Source: Anaerolineae bacterium (lineage in GTDB: Bacteria > Chloroflexota > Anaerolineae > Aggregatilineales > Phototrophicaceae). From it: DNA of 64,000 bases. The stretch lies in the NCBI GenBank assembly GCA_022820125.1, contig JAJEGA010000098.1, positions 1-64,000 of the forward strand. Direction: 5' to 3'. Numbering within the stretch: position 1 is the first letter of the stretch; every line of letters begins with the position of its first letter. Made by a program: the position numbers and the translations under genes. The notes under the pieces were generated by a model. That model was not told where the DNA came from and made no database searches. It saw nothing but the letters and a program-made list of their open reading frames with translations. This document shows positions 33,642 to 42,015 of the stretch, piece after piece.

Positions 33642-34910
33642 ATGAAGAAAGCTGTATCGCTCCTAGTAGTCGTGATCATGTTGATCACTTTTAGCGGACT
33701 CGCCTCCGCCCAGACCGAGCTCAGCCTGTGGTATCACGGCGCTGGCAACGCAACCGAGCGCGCGATCCTGATCGGGATCATCGACGACTTCAACGCCTCC
33801 CAATCCGATTACACGGTCGCGCTTGAAGAATTCCCGCAAGAATCCTACAACTCCTCCATCGTGGCCGCGGCGCTAGCCGAAGACCTGCCCGATATCATCG
33901 ATGTCGATGGTCCCGTCATGCCGGGTTGGGCTTGGGCTGGCTACATGGCGCCGCTCAACCTGTCCGAAGGCGCGCTGGACGACTTCCTGCCCGGCGCCAT
34001 CGGCAGCTGGAACGGCGAAGTTTATTCGGTAGGTTTGTGGGACGCGGCTGTCGCCATTTACGCGCGGCGCTCAGTTTTGGAAGCGAATGATATTCGCATC
34101 CCGACCTTGGACGATCCCTGGACTGGCGACGAATTTGACGGCATTCTGGAGACGCTCCAGGCGACCGGTGAATTCGAGTACGCCTTCGACCCGGGCATGG
34201 CTTGGAAAGGAGAGTGGTATAATTACGCCTTCACACCCTTCCTGCAGAGCTTCGGCGGCGACATGATCGACCGCTCGACCTACCTAAGCGCGGAAGGCGT
34301 CCTGAACGGCGAAGCCGGCATCGCCTTTGGCAACTGGTGGCAGAGCCTGTTTGAGCGCGGCTTGGCGCCGGGCACCTCCCAAGACGGCGCTGACCGTGAA
34401 ACCGGCTTCATTGATGGCAAATACGCTTTGCAATGGAACGGCAACTGGGCTGGCGTCACCTCGCTGGCAGAGGTTGGCGACGACCTGCTCTTCCTGCCCG
34501 CGCCCGATTTTGGCAACGGCTCGATCATCGGCGCCGCCTCCTGGCAATTCGGCATTTCGTCTTCCAGCGAGAATAAAGAGGGCGCCAACGCCTTCATCGA
34601 ATTCGCCATCCAGGACGAATACCTGGCTGCCTTCAGCGATGGCATCGGCTTGATCCCGTCCACCTCTGGCGCAGCCGCGATCTCGGAATACTACTCCGAG
34701 GGCGGTCTGCTTGAGGTCTTCTTCGAGCTCAGCAACCGGCAGGCGCTCGTGCGGCCCGTCACGCCCGGTTACGCCACCATGGGGCTCATCGTCGAAAAAG
34801 CGCTCGCCGATATCGCCAACGGCGCGGACGTCCAAGACACCTTGGACGCCGCGGTCGACGAAATCGAGCAGGACATCGAAGACAACGGCGGCTACGGCTT
34901 CGAAATGTAA
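33642..34910 (+). CDS. Sugar ABC transporter solute-binding protein (importer 3, fructan locus)
   Basis: The protein has 422 residues. A Sec signal peptide (KKAVSLLVVVIMLITFSGLASA) is followed by TELSLWYHGAGNATERAIL, the family 1 solute-binding start, and further family segments (LPDIIDVDGPVMPGW, LQWNGNWAGVTSL, ENKEGANAFIEFA). Encoded 117 bases after the GH32 gene and before two permeases, it most likely binds fructo-oligosaccharides or sucrose outside the membrane. The gap has an AAGTAAAGGAG stretch and a further possible promoter, so the importer may be partly independent of the GH32 promoter. Confidence 0.9.
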   Translation: MKKAVSLLVVVIMLITFSGLASAQTELSLWYHGAGNATERAILIGIIDDFNASQSDYTVALEEFPQESYNSSIVAAALAEDLPDIIDVDGPVMPGWAWAGYMAPLNLSEGALDDFLPGAIGSWNGEVYSVGLWDAAVAIYARRSVLEANDIRIPTLDDPWTGDEFDGILETLQATGEFEYAFDPGMAWKGEWYNYAFTPFLQSFGGDMIDRSTYLSAEGVLNGEAGIAFGNWWQSLFERGLAPGTSQDGADRETGFIDGKYALQWNGNWAGVTSLAEVGDDLLFLPAPDFGNGSIIGAASWQFGISSSSENKEGANAFIEFAIQDEYLAAFSDGIGLIPSTSGAAAISEYYSEGGLLEVFFELSNRQALVRPVTPGYATMGLIVEKALADIANGADVQDTLDAAVDEIEQDIEDNGGYGFEM

Positions 34911-34935
34911 GCAGGCTCTACCAACTGTAAATCGT

Positions 34936-34956
34936 GGGCGACTCCCAGAGTCGCCC
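34936..34956. repeat. Dispersed palindromic hairpin
   Basis: GGGCGACTC-CCA-GAGTCGCCC is a perfect stem in the gap between binding-protein and permease genes, the same position as in importers 1 and 2. The usual CCTACA tail is absent here. Confidence 0.8.
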
Positions 34957-35072
34957 GCGCCTCCCCGGTATTTGCCGAGCAAAATGCTGGCACCCCATCC
35001 GAACAATAAAGTTAACACGCGCTTGCCTCCGCAGATCGTACCCGCCCTCGCAAAGTGTTGAAGGACAACCTA

Positions 35073-36209
35073 GTGATTTCAGCTGCAACCGCCCGAAAGA
35101 ACGCGCCGCTTTGGGTCCGCTTGCTCTTGCCAAGAGACGCGCCGCTCTATCAGCGCAACGACGCGATTATGGGCTGGCTGATGGCGCTGCCGGCGCTGGT
35201 CATACTGGCTGTGTTTCTCGTGATTCCCTTCTTGATGGCATTTGTTGTCTCTTTCACCAACCAGCGGCTCATCTCCCCCAATCCGGCGGAGTGGGTCGGC
35301 TTACGCAACTTCGAGCGTTTGCTGACGATTCGCACCTTCACCCTGGAGCCGGAGCGGGACGAAAGCGGCGCCTACGTCTATGATGGCGGAAGCTTGAGCT
35401 ATCCTCGCTTGCGCAATTTCACGCGAAACAATCCGGATTATCCCGAGCTGGATGGGCTGCGCGAATTCACATCCTGGCAGTCGGGCGATAACCGCACCGT
35501 CATCCTCGCCGGCGATGTTGTCTTCCTGCGCGCGCTGATCAACACGCTGATCTTCGCCGCCGTCATCGCGCCGCTGCAAGGCGGCTTAGCGCTGCTGCTC
35601 GCGCTCCTGCTCAATCAAGCGCTGCCCTTCATCAATGTCTTTCGTGCGATCTATTTCGCGCCCGTGGTTGTATCGATGGTGGTGGTGTCGCTCCTCTGGC
35701 GCTTCATCTATGACGGCAACAACGGCTTGCTCAACACGATATTGGGCATCATCAGCTTCGGCAGTTTTCAGCCGGTCGATTGGCTGGGCAATCCATACAC
35801 CGCTTTGCCGGCGATGATGGCGATGTCGGCCTGGCAAGCGGTGGGCTTCCACATGGTCATTTGGCTAGCGGGTTTGCAGACGATTCCGGTGAGCCTTTAC
35901 GAAGCGGCGGGCTTGGACGGCGCCGGCGCCTTTCAGAAATTCCGCTATGTCACCTGGCCTGGCTTGCGCAATACGGCGGTGCTGGTGCTGATCGTCATCA
36001 CGATACAAGCGATGGGCTTGTTTGTGCAGGTTGACGTTATGACGCGCGGCGGCCCGCTAGACGCGACGCAGTCGGTCGTTTTTCAGGCGGTGCAGCGCGG
36101 CTACCACAAGCAGGACATCGCTGAAGGCGCGGCGATTTCGGTCATCCTCTTCGTCATTGTTTTCACGATCGCGATGGTTCAGCGCTATCTAACGCGGGAC
36201 AAGAGCTAG
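35073..36209 (+). CDS. Sugar ABC transporter permease, MalF-like (importer 3)
   Basis: The protein has 378 residues from a GTG at 35073, seven bases after AAGGA; a GTG at 35055 is the alternative. It has six or more hydrophobic spans and the EAA loop LYEAAGLDGAGAFQKFRYVTWPG. It is longer than the family norm (about 300) because of an insert of about 70 residues between the first and second spans (NFERLLTIRTFTLEPERDES and on), probably an outer loop. A partner of the MalG-like protein encoded two bases downstream. Imports the sugar processed by the GH32 enzyme. Confidence 0.9.
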   Translation: MISAATARKNAPLWVRLLLPRDAPLYQRNDAIMGWLMALPALVILAVFLVIPFLMAFVVSFTNQRLISPNPAEWVGLRNFERLLTIRTFTLEPERDESGAYVYDGGSLSYPRLRNFTRNNPDYPELDGLREFTSWQSGDNRTVILAGDVVFLRALINTLIFAAVIAPLQGGLALLLALLLNQALPFINVFRAIYFAPVVVSMVVVSLLWRFIYDGNNGLLNTILGIISFGSFQPVDWLGNPYTALPAMMAMSAWQAVGFHMVIWLAGLQTIPVSLYEAAGLDGAGAFQKFRYVTWPGLRNTAVLVLIVITIQAMGLFVQVDVMTRGGPLDATQSVVFQAVQRGYHKQDIAEGAAISVILFVIVFTIAMVQRYLTRDKS

Positions 36210-36211
36210 CC

Positions 36212-37093
36212 ATGACTGCGATGAGCTACGAGACAAGAGAGAGACTAATCCTCAGTCTGCGTTACGCGCTGCTGATTTTGATCGCGGCGATTTTCATATT
36301 CCCCATCCTCTTCATGGTGATGTCGTCGCTCAAGCCCGATCTGCAACTCTTGCGTGATTCCGCCTCTTTACGCGCTTTCTTGCCGGTGGGGGATATCTCG
36401 CTGAACAACTATGCGGACGCGTTTGAACGGGTGCCGATTCTGCGCTTCGCCTTTAATTCTGCATTTACGACGGCGGTTTCGGTCGGGGCGAGCATCTTGC
36501 TCAATTCGATGGCGGCTTTTTCTTTCGCCTTCCTGCAATGGCGCGGTAAAGCGGTTGTGCTGTCTTTGATCATCGCCACCTTCATCGTGCCCTTTGAGGT
36601 CGTCGCCATCCCGATGCTGCTGATTGTCAACAACCTGCCCTGGATTGGACCGCAGGGCATTGAGATCGGCTGGCTGAATTCTTACCATGTGCAGATCATC
36701 CCCTTTATCGCGGACTCGCTGGGCATCTTTCTGTTCTATCAGTACTTCCGCGATTTGCCCGACGAGCTGGTCGAGGCGGCGCGGATTGACGGCGCCAGCA
36801 TTTGGCAGATCTACACGCGCATCATTATGCCCATCGCCGGGCCGATTCTGGCGACGGTCGCCATTCTCAAATTCTTGGTCATGTGGAACGCCTACCTTTG
36901 GCCGTTGATGACCATCCGCTCGGAAGAACTGCGCCCGATCATGGTCGGCTTGCAATACTTCTTCCAACTGAATATCGCCTGGGGCGAGATTATGGCTTAC
37001 CTGTCGATGGTGACGATCCCGGTCCTGATCTTTTATCTGGCGTTGCAGCGGGCGTTCATCGAAAGCATCGCCACTTCCGGCATCAAGGGTTAG
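36212..37093 (+). CDS. Sugar ABC transporter permease, MalG-like (importer 3)
   Basis: The protein has 293 residues with six spans and the EAA loop VEAARIDGASIWQIYTRIIMPI. It starts at the ATG two bases after the previous stop (36209), so the permeases are translated from one message. It completes the fructan/sucrose CUT1 importer: binding protein at 33642, permeases at 35073 and 36212. The C-terminal FIESIATSGIKG is typical, so the gene is complete. No ATPase follows; the next gene is convergent. Confidence 0.9.
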   Translation: MTAMSYETRERLILSLRYALLILIAAIFIFPILFMVMSSLKPDLQLLRDSASLRAFLPVGDISLNNYADAFERVPILRFAFNSAFTTAVSVGASILLNSMAAFSFAFLQWRGKAVVLSLIIATFIVPFEVVAIPMLLIVNNLPWIGPQGIEIGWLNSYHVQIIPFIADSLGIFLFYQYFRDLPDELVEAARIDGASIWQIYTRIIMPIAGPILATVAILKFLVMWNAYLWPLMTIRSEELRPIMVGLQYFFQLNIAWGEIMAYLSMVTIPVLIFYLALQRAFIESIATSGIKG

Positions 37094-37106
37094 CGAGCGC
37101 GGAAAC

Positions 37107-37640
37107 TCAAGCGAACTTTCCCGCTCTTAGCAGCGCGAGTTTGCCGGTCAAGTCTTCCAGATGGCCATATTCATGCAGGCATAAGCCGCGCGCCGAATAA
37201 TAGACCGATTCAGATCGTTTGATGCCTTCTCGCTGGACGGAGCGATCCCACTGATCGCGGCTCAAGGATTTTAGAATGCGGAGCAAAGCCGCCCGGCGGA
37301 AACTGAAATAAGCCATGAGCTCGGCGAATTCAAATGCCTCGTACTGCATCAGCGCGCCCCAATCGCGCTCGGCGTGGATGCGCGGCATGAAAGGCAGCTT
37401 GAGTATCAAGGCCTGAAATATCGGGTCGCTTCCGCGCTCGGCGCAGTAGATGAGGTGCGTCAAGTCGCGCTTGAAGCTGCGCTCGCCTTCGCCGAGGGGC
37501 TGGTCCAGTTGCGCGCCCGACAAGCCGACGCTGAGTTCTTTTAAGCGCGCCGGCGTCGCCGCCAAAACGTCCAGAATCAGGGCGATGACTTCAGCCGAGG
37601 GCTTGGTGGTCAAGCGCTTGCGCAGCGCCGCTTTGGTCAT
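37107..37640 (-). CDS. DinB-like four-helix protein
   Basis: A 177-residue all-helical protein with the DinB/YfiT-like pattern: an early LILDVLAATPARLKEL helix, a helix with HLIYCAERG, a long middle helix region, and the late HEYGHLEDL helix whose histidines would complete a metal site. DinB-superfamily proteins are putative metal-dependent enzymes, some acting as thiol-dependent S-transferases. The substrate is unknown. The neighbours are a convergent permease gene and peptide deformylase on the same strand 12 bases upstream, with which it may be co-transcribed. Confidence 0.75.
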   Translation of the reverse strand: MTKAALRKRLTTKPSAEVIALILDVLAATPARLKELSVGLSGAQLDQPLGEGERSFKRDLTHLIYCAERGSDPIFQALILKLPFMPRIHAERDWGALMQYEAFEFAELMAYFSFRRAALLRILKSLSRDQWDRSVQREGIKRSESVYYSARGLCLHEYGHLEDLTGKLALLRAGKFA

Positions 37641-37651
37641 GGTATCGCGCG

Positions 37652-38209
37652 TTATTGGCTCGCCCTGCCTAGATCCGCCAAGCGAATCATTTTTGTCACC
37701 CCATCTTCGCCTTCGACCGGCGTGTAAAGTTCGTTTCTGTCGCGCAGTCGATCGAGAAAGAGGATGCCATCGAGATGGTCGATTTCGTGGTGGAGCACAC
37801 GCGCGTCCATGCCATCAAGGCGGCGCACGATTTCGCCCCCATCTTCGGTGTGGGCGCGGAAGCGGATCCAGCGTGGGCGGGGCGTGTCCCAAGTATATAT
37901 ATCGGGGATGCTCAGGCAGCCGTCGAAGCCAGTCTCTGGCTCGCCCGCTTCAATGATATCCGGATTGACAAGGGTCAGCATCGGCTCTTCGTCGGCATCA
38001 TCATTCTGGCCGAACTTCGCGACCGTGACGCGCCTTAAGACGCCGATCTGGGGAGCGGCGATGGCGGCGCCGGGCTGGGATTCGAGCGTGTCCTTGAGAT
38101 CTTGAATCAGTCGCTTGAGGCGCTTGTTTTTGAGATTGGAGACGCGCAGGCTCTTCCGCCGCAGCAGCGCTTCGTCTTGCGGATAATAGATCAGTCGCTT
38201 GATTGGCAT
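37652..38209 (-). CDS. def: Peptide deformylase
   Basis: The protein has 185 residues from the ATG at 38209. It removes the formyl group from the N-terminal methionine of new proteins. The three motifs are visible: GAAIAAPQIG (residues 47-56; the norm is G-x-G-x-A-A-x-Q), FDGCLS with metal-ligand C98 (the norm is EGCLS, so Glu is replaced by Asp), and HHEIDHLDG, giving H141, E142 and H145. All metal ligands and the catalytic glutamate are kept, so activity is expected, but the altered motifs suggest a divergent isoform, possibly a second deformylase of the genome. Confidence 0.9.
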   Translation of the reverse strand: MPIKRLIYYPQDEALLRRKSLRVSNLKNKRLKRLIQDLKDTLESQPGAAIAAPQIGVLRRVTVAKFGQNDDADEEPMLTLVNPDIIEAGEPETGFDGCLSIPDIYTWDTPRPRWIRFRAHTEDGGEIVRRLDGMDARVLHHEIDHLDGILFLDRLRDRNELYTPVEGEDGVTKMIRLADLGRASQ

Positions 38210-38275
38210 CGAATCAAGGAGTCTCCCGCCGGTATTCTCAATGGTACTCAACTTTAGCGCATCGCGTCAGTTGGG

Positions 38276-38296
38276 TGTAGGGGCGACTCATCGCCG
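38276..38296. repeat. Degenerate hairpin-family fragment
   Basis: GTGTAGGGGCGACTCATCGCCG: the 5' half and loop of the dispersed hairpin with a shortened 3' arm, between the deformylase and nuclease genes. Confidence 0.5.
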
Positions 38297-38311
38297 CGCG
38301 AGCTCTAGCCA

Positions 38312-38935
38312 TTAACGCGTGGTCGAGCCATCATCAAAGATGCCGGTCGGGTGGCAGCCGCGGCCCGCGGCCGCCGCCGCCTGTTCGAGCCGGACAAACT
38401 CGTCGTAGTGGGCGTCGTTGGGCGGATAGAGCACGACTTCGGCGAATCCACCCTCGACGAGAGCGCGATTGACGTTGACATCATCGACATAGATGAATCG
38501 CAGCAAGCGGTCGTAACGGTCCACCTTTTCTTGGTCGGCGACGAGCCGCGCCGTCTTGCCTAAGACCAGGTCTGCGTTGGCTTGCGTCGATTCGCGGTAG
38601 CAGGGTTCATCACGCTCCGGCGTGTTCATCTGCAAATAACGGATGCGGGTGTTGACGCCGTTCAGCATCACGTCGATGGTATCGCCGTCGATGACGCGGG
38701 TGACGAGCCCCATTTCCTCTTCGACTTGATCAGCGCCGCCATCATCGGAACTGACTGGAGATTGCGCGAGCTCGGCGACCGCTGCGCCAACCTGTTCGAA
38801 AACAGCCGTGCCCACTTGGACGGCGACCTCGGTGCTGATCTGCGGCGCTATTTCCTGGCTGAGCCGCATCTTAGCCGTGGCGCATCCGGCGAGACCGACG
38901 ATCAGTAGGGACAGGATTGAAAGTCGCAGCAGCAT
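38312..38935 (-). CDS. Secreted lipoprotein with thermonuclease (SNase) domain
   Basis: The protein has 207 residues from the ATG at 38935. The signal peptide ends in a lipobox (LIVGLAGC), so the protein is a lipoprotein on the outer face of the membrane. A helical linker of about 50 residues precedes the staphylococcal-nuclease OB-fold: VIDGDTIDVMLNG (calcium-site aspartate), RIRYLQMNTPER (catalytic Arg and Glu region), and DRYDRLLRFIYVDD (second catalytic Arg). It should cut extracellular DNA or RNA, for nutrition or defence. The two regions matching the SNase active-site arginines are present, so it is probably active. Confidence 0.88.
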   Translation of the reverse strand: MLLRLSILSLLIVGLAGCATAKMRLSQEIAPQISTEVAVQVGTAVFEQVGAAVAELAQSPVSSDDGGADQVEEEMGLVTRVIDGDTIDVMLNGVNTRIRYLQMNTPERDEPCYRESTQANADLVLGKTARLVADQEKVDRYDRLLRFIYVDDVNVNRALVEGGFAEVVLYPPNDAHYDEFVRLEQAAAAAGRGCHPTGIFDDGSTTR

Positions 38936-39037
38936 AAGATGGCTCCCCAAGGATCCGATAAACTTGGCCTAATGATTTGACGCCAGATCAAATGTGCTAG
39001 CTTGTCAAGCATAATCCAAGTATAGCGCGTGAACTGC

Positions 39038-39043
39038 TATAAT
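39038..39043 (+). promoter_or_regulatory. Candidate -10 box for the ABC exporter
   Basis: TATAAT stands 38 bases before the GTG start at 39082. No clear -35 is seen. Confidence 0.35.
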
Positions 39044-39081
39044 GCGGCGGGTTTATACCGCTTAAATTGAGGAGTAGCCGT

Positions 39082-40818
39082 GTGGGAACGCGCGCCTTAA
39101 AGTTCTTGTCCTTTTATCGACCGTATCTCGGTCTGCTGATCGTTGATCTCTTTTGCGCTTTCATCGTGTCGGCGATTACGCTGATCCTGCCGCTCTGTGT
39201 GCGTCATATCACGCAGAACCTCTTGGGCGCGGGGGGCGCCGATCCGATCGCGGACATCGCCCTAATGGCGGGCGTCATGCTGGCGCTGGTCGCCGCGCAG
39301 ACGCTCTGCGGTCTCTTCGTCGATTATCAGGGGCATATGATGGGCGCGATGATGGAGAGCGATATGCGGCGCGAACTCTTCGCTCACTATCAGAAGCTGT
39401 CCTTCAGTTTCTACGATGAGCGGAAGACCGGTCAATTGATGTCGCGCATCACCAATGACTTGTTCGCCATTTCCGAGTTGGCGCATCATGGACCGGAGGA
39501 TTTGTTCCTGGGCATCGTGAAGTTCATCGGCGTCTTCCTGATCACGCTTAGCATCAACCCGGCGATGAGCCTGATCGTGATCGCCTTCTTGCCTTTTATG
39601 TTTCTCTTTTCGCTGCATTTCAACCGCAAGATGAACCGCGCCATGCGTTTGAGCAAGGAGCGGGTGGCGCAGGTCAACGCGCAGGTGGAGGATACGCTGG
39701 CGGGCATTCGCGTGGTGCAGTCTTTCGCCAATGAAGAGTGGGAGGGCGCGAAGTTCGATGAGGCGAACGCCCGCTTCGTCGAGAGCCGCCGCCTGGAATA
39801 TAAGAGCGAGGGTTTTTTCTACGGCGGCATGGAAGCCTTCACCCAGCTGATGACAGTGGTTGTCGTGGTCTTCGGCGCGGTCGCCATCACGCGGGCGGCG
39901 CTGGACTTGACGGATCTGATCACCTTCCTGCTTTATATCGGCATCTTGATTGAGCCGATTCGGCGGCTGGTGAACTTCGCCCGCTGGTATCAGGAGGGCG
40001 TCACCGGTTTCCATCGCTTCATGGATATGATCGAATTGCCGCCGGCGATTCAGGATCCCCAGCCCGCCCACGAGCCGGAGCGCGTGCGTGGGGCGCTTGA
40101 ACTGGATCAGGTGAGCTTCGGCTATGTTCCCGACTTTGGATACGTCCTGCGGGATCTGTCGTTGAAGATTGACATCGGCGAATATGTGGCGCTGGTCGGC
40201 GCCTCGGGTGTGGGCAAGACGACGTTGAGCGCCCTGATCCCGCGCTTTTATGAGGTGGGCGCCGGGCGCATCCGCCTTGATGGCGTCGATATTCGCGACT
40301 ACAGCCTGCGCGCGCTGCGGCGGAATATCGGCACAGTCGATCAGGATGTGTATTTATTCGGCGCCACCGTTGCTGACAATATCCGCTACGGCAAGCCGGA
40401 CGCGACGGCGGAGGAAATTGTTGAGGCGGCGAAACGCGCCTACGCACATGACTTTATTGTGGAGCTGCCTCAGGGTTACGACACGGAGATCGGGCAGCGC
40501 GGCATCAAACTGTCGGCTGGTCAGCGGCAGCGGCTCAGCATCGCGCGCCTCATTTTGAAGGATCCGCCGTTGATCATCCTTGATGAGGCGACCAGCGCGC
40601 TCGATAACGAGAGCGAACGCGCTGTGCAGCAATCGCTGGAGCGGCTGATTGAGAACCGCAGCACCCTGGTCATCGCCCACCGGCTGTCGACGATCCGCAA
40701 TGCCGATCGCATCCTGGTGCTGACGCCGGAAGGGATCTGCGAGCAGGGCAGCCATGAGGAGTTGCTCGCGGTGGATGGGGCGTACGCCGGTCTGTATGAT
40801 TTGCAGCTGGCGCGCTGA
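39082..40818 (+). CDS. ABC exporter, fused permease-ATPase (MsbA/BmrA type)
   Basis: The protein has 578 residues from the GTG at 39082, six bases after GAGGAG; a TTG at 39067 is less likely. It has a six-span type I exporter domain (residues ~1-320) and then the nucleotide-binding domain: Walker A GASGVGKTT, Q-loop (TVDQDVYLFGATV), signature LSAGQRQRLSIAR, Walker B LIILDEATSALD and the switch histidine in VIAHRLSTI. Such half-transporters work as homo- or heterodimers and export lipids, drugs or peptides. No second half-transporter is adjacent, so a homodimer is likely. The substrate is unknown. Confidence 0.93.
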   Translation: MGTRALKFLSFYRPYLGLLIVDLFCAFIVSAITLILPLCVRHITQNLLGAGGADPIADIALMAGVMLALVAAQTLCGLFVDYQGHMMGAMMESDMRRELFAHYQKLSFSFYDERKTGQLMSRITNDLFAISELAHHGPEDLFLGIVKFIGVFLITLSINPAMSLIVIAFLPFMFLFSLHFNRKMNRAMRLSKERVAQVNAQVEDTLAGIRVVQSFANEEWEGAKFDEANARFVESRRLEYKSEGFFYGGMEAFTQLMTVVVVVFGAVAITRAALDLTDLITFLLYIGILIEPIRRLVNFARWYQEGVTGFHRFMDMIELPPAIQDPQPAHEPERVRGALELDQVSFGYVPDFGYVLRDLSLKIDIGEYVALVGASGVGKTTLSALIPRFYEVGAGRIRLDGVDIRDYSLRALRRNIGTVDQDVYLFGATVADNIRYGKPDATAEEIVEAAKRAYAHDFIVELPQGYDTEIGQRGIKLSAGQRQRLSIARLILKDPPLIILDEATSALDNESERAVQQSLERLIENRSTLVIAHRLSTIRNADRILVLTPEGICEQGSHEELLAVDGAYAGLYDLQLAR

Positions 40819-40829
40819 CGTGAGAGAAG

Positions 40830-41177
40830 CTATTGCAATTGCAGGTTGCTTATGAGGCGGCGAACGTTGGTCTCGTGAAGTTCTCTGCATTCGCTTCTGG
40901 CGCAGATGGCGATCAAACTGACCGTGCCTGCGTCGCTGACGTGATACGCGACCCGGAATCCACCGCTCTTGCCGCTTCTGGCAAAACGATTCACCAGCCG
41001 TACGCGAAACACCGTTGCGCCGACGCGGCGGTATAACGTTCCAGGTCGCTGTCCTTCACTTAACTCAAGGATTAACAGGTCTACTGCATCGAAGACTGTT
41101 GGGTATTTCCGCCCCAGCTTTTTCAGCCCATTGTCGAAGGATCTGGTGTGCCTAACTGGGGTCGGATCCATGCTCAC
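40830..41177 (-). CDS. RelE/ParE-like toxin
   Basis: The protein has 115 residues. The pattern HTRSFDNGLKKLGRKYPTVFD, the central GTLYRRVGATVFRVRLVN, and SGKSGGFRVAYHV followed by ICARSE fit the RelE/HigB fold of ribosome-dependent mRNA interferases or gyrase-targeting ParE toxins. The usual basic catalytic residues are present, but which target it has cannot be told. It overlaps the upstream small gene by 26 bases, the typical antitoxin-toxin arrangement. Confidence 0.75.
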   Translation of the reverse strand: MSMDPTPVRHTRSFDNGLKKLGRKYPTVFDAVDLLILELSEGQRPGTLYRRVGATVFRVRLVNRFARSGKSGGFRVAYHVSDAGTVSLIAICARSECRELHETNVRRLISNLQLQ

Positions 41178-41367
41178 ATTGTTTACGCAATTCTTTGAGT
41201 CGCTGCCTGGAATCGAATAAGGCCTCGCCCTCTTGCAGTTCGCGCAGGCCTTCGCGAATGTCGTCGAGGAATTCCTCTTCCGCGGTACGTGGCGGCGAAG
41301 ACGGCATTTTCTCGTCCCGTCCCATAACTTGCTGTTGCCTCTGCGGTGCTGGCGTCCTCATCGCCAT
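41152..41367 (-). CDS. Putative antitoxin of the RelE-like toxin
   Basis: The protein has 71 residues from the ATG at 41367; the frame runs back through the tRNA gene, so that part is not coding. The N-terminal half is Pro/Gln-rich and probably disordered; the C-terminal half is an acidic helix pair (TAEEEFLDDIREGLRELQEG) of the kind that wraps RelE toxins. No DNA-binding fold is evident. It overlaps the toxin gene and starts 28 bases downstream of the tRNA-Leu gene, whose transcription may run into it. Confidence 0.65.
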   Translation of the reverse strand: MAMRTPAPQRQQQVMGRDEKMPSSPPRTAEEEFLDDIREGLRELQEGEALFDSRQRLKELRKQCEHGSDPS

Positions 41368-41394
41368 GTCATGCGTCCCCCCATAATTTCGCAG

Positions 41395-41477
41395 TAGCGG
41401 GAGAGGGGCTCGAACCCTCACGCCCTTGCGGGCAGGCGCTTTTAAGGCGCCCGTGTCTGCCATTCCACCATCCCGCC
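41395..41477 (-). tRNA. tRNA-Leu (anticodon UAA)
   Basis: Read on the minus strand: acceptor GGCGGGA paired with TCCCGCT (G-U first pair as in E. coli tRNA-Leu UAA), D-arm GTGGAATGGCAGAC, anticodon stem GGCGC/GCGCC around CTTAAAA (anticodon TAA), a long variable arm (CCCGCAAGGGC, typical of leucine tRNAs) and T-arm GAGGG-TTCGAGC-CCCTC, discriminator A. CCA is not encoded. A conserved type II tRNA. Confidence 0.93.
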
Positions 41478-41536
41478 GCTGGCTTCAGTATAGCTTGAGC
41501 GGAATGATTGTCAATGAGCCTGCGCTTGCCGGGGAA

Positions 41537-41881
41537 TCATACGCGGCGGCTGTCATCGCCATTCTTGCGCTTGCCGCTGACATCGGGGCGATACTTGCCG
41601 CCGAAGAGCATGAAGAGGCCCATGCCGATGAGTATCAGCGGGAATATTTGCCAGAAGTCGCCGATCAAAACGGGCATGCCGAAGACGACGCCGATCCCAA
41701 TCAGCCACAGGGCGCCCGTGGCTGAAGCCCAGCGCTCGCCCGCCGCCATGGTTCGCGCCAAGATCGAGGCGGCGATCACAAACATGATGCCGGGCCACCA
41801 CCAGCCGGTGAAGAATAAGAGACCCAGCCCGACGAAGAACACGCCAATGCCGACCTGCGAGGCTTTTTCTTCTTTATGCAT
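41537..41881 (-). CDS. Small four-span membrane protein (DUF5668/LiaF-N-like)
   Basis: A 114-residue protein with four hydrophobic spans: VGIGVFFVGLGLLFF, WWPGIMFVIAASIL, ATGALWLIGIGVVFGM and IFPLILIGMGLFMLFGG. The Gly/Trp/Phe pattern (WWPGIMFV, FWQIFPLILIGMGL) is that of the LiaI-LiaF-like/DUF5668 transmembrane repeat found in envelope-stress proteins. It stands alone next to the tRNA gene. The function is unknown beyond the membrane location. Confidence 0.75.
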   Translation of the reverse strand: MHKEEKASQVGIGVFFVGLGLLFFTGWWWPGIMFVIAASILARTMAAGERWASATGALWLIGIGVVFGMPVLIGDFWQIFPLILIGMGLFMLFGGKYRPDVSGKRKNGDDSRRV

Positions 41882-42015
41882 GTATGTCCGTCCCTAAATG
41901 ATTATCGCGCGCTACCAATATTACGCGTCTTGGCGGCGGAAGTTGCGGGTCTTGGGCGGGTTGCGGGCGACCTGATAGGCAGCCCCGGCATCGTCTAGCG
42001 CGTGTTGAAGGATTG

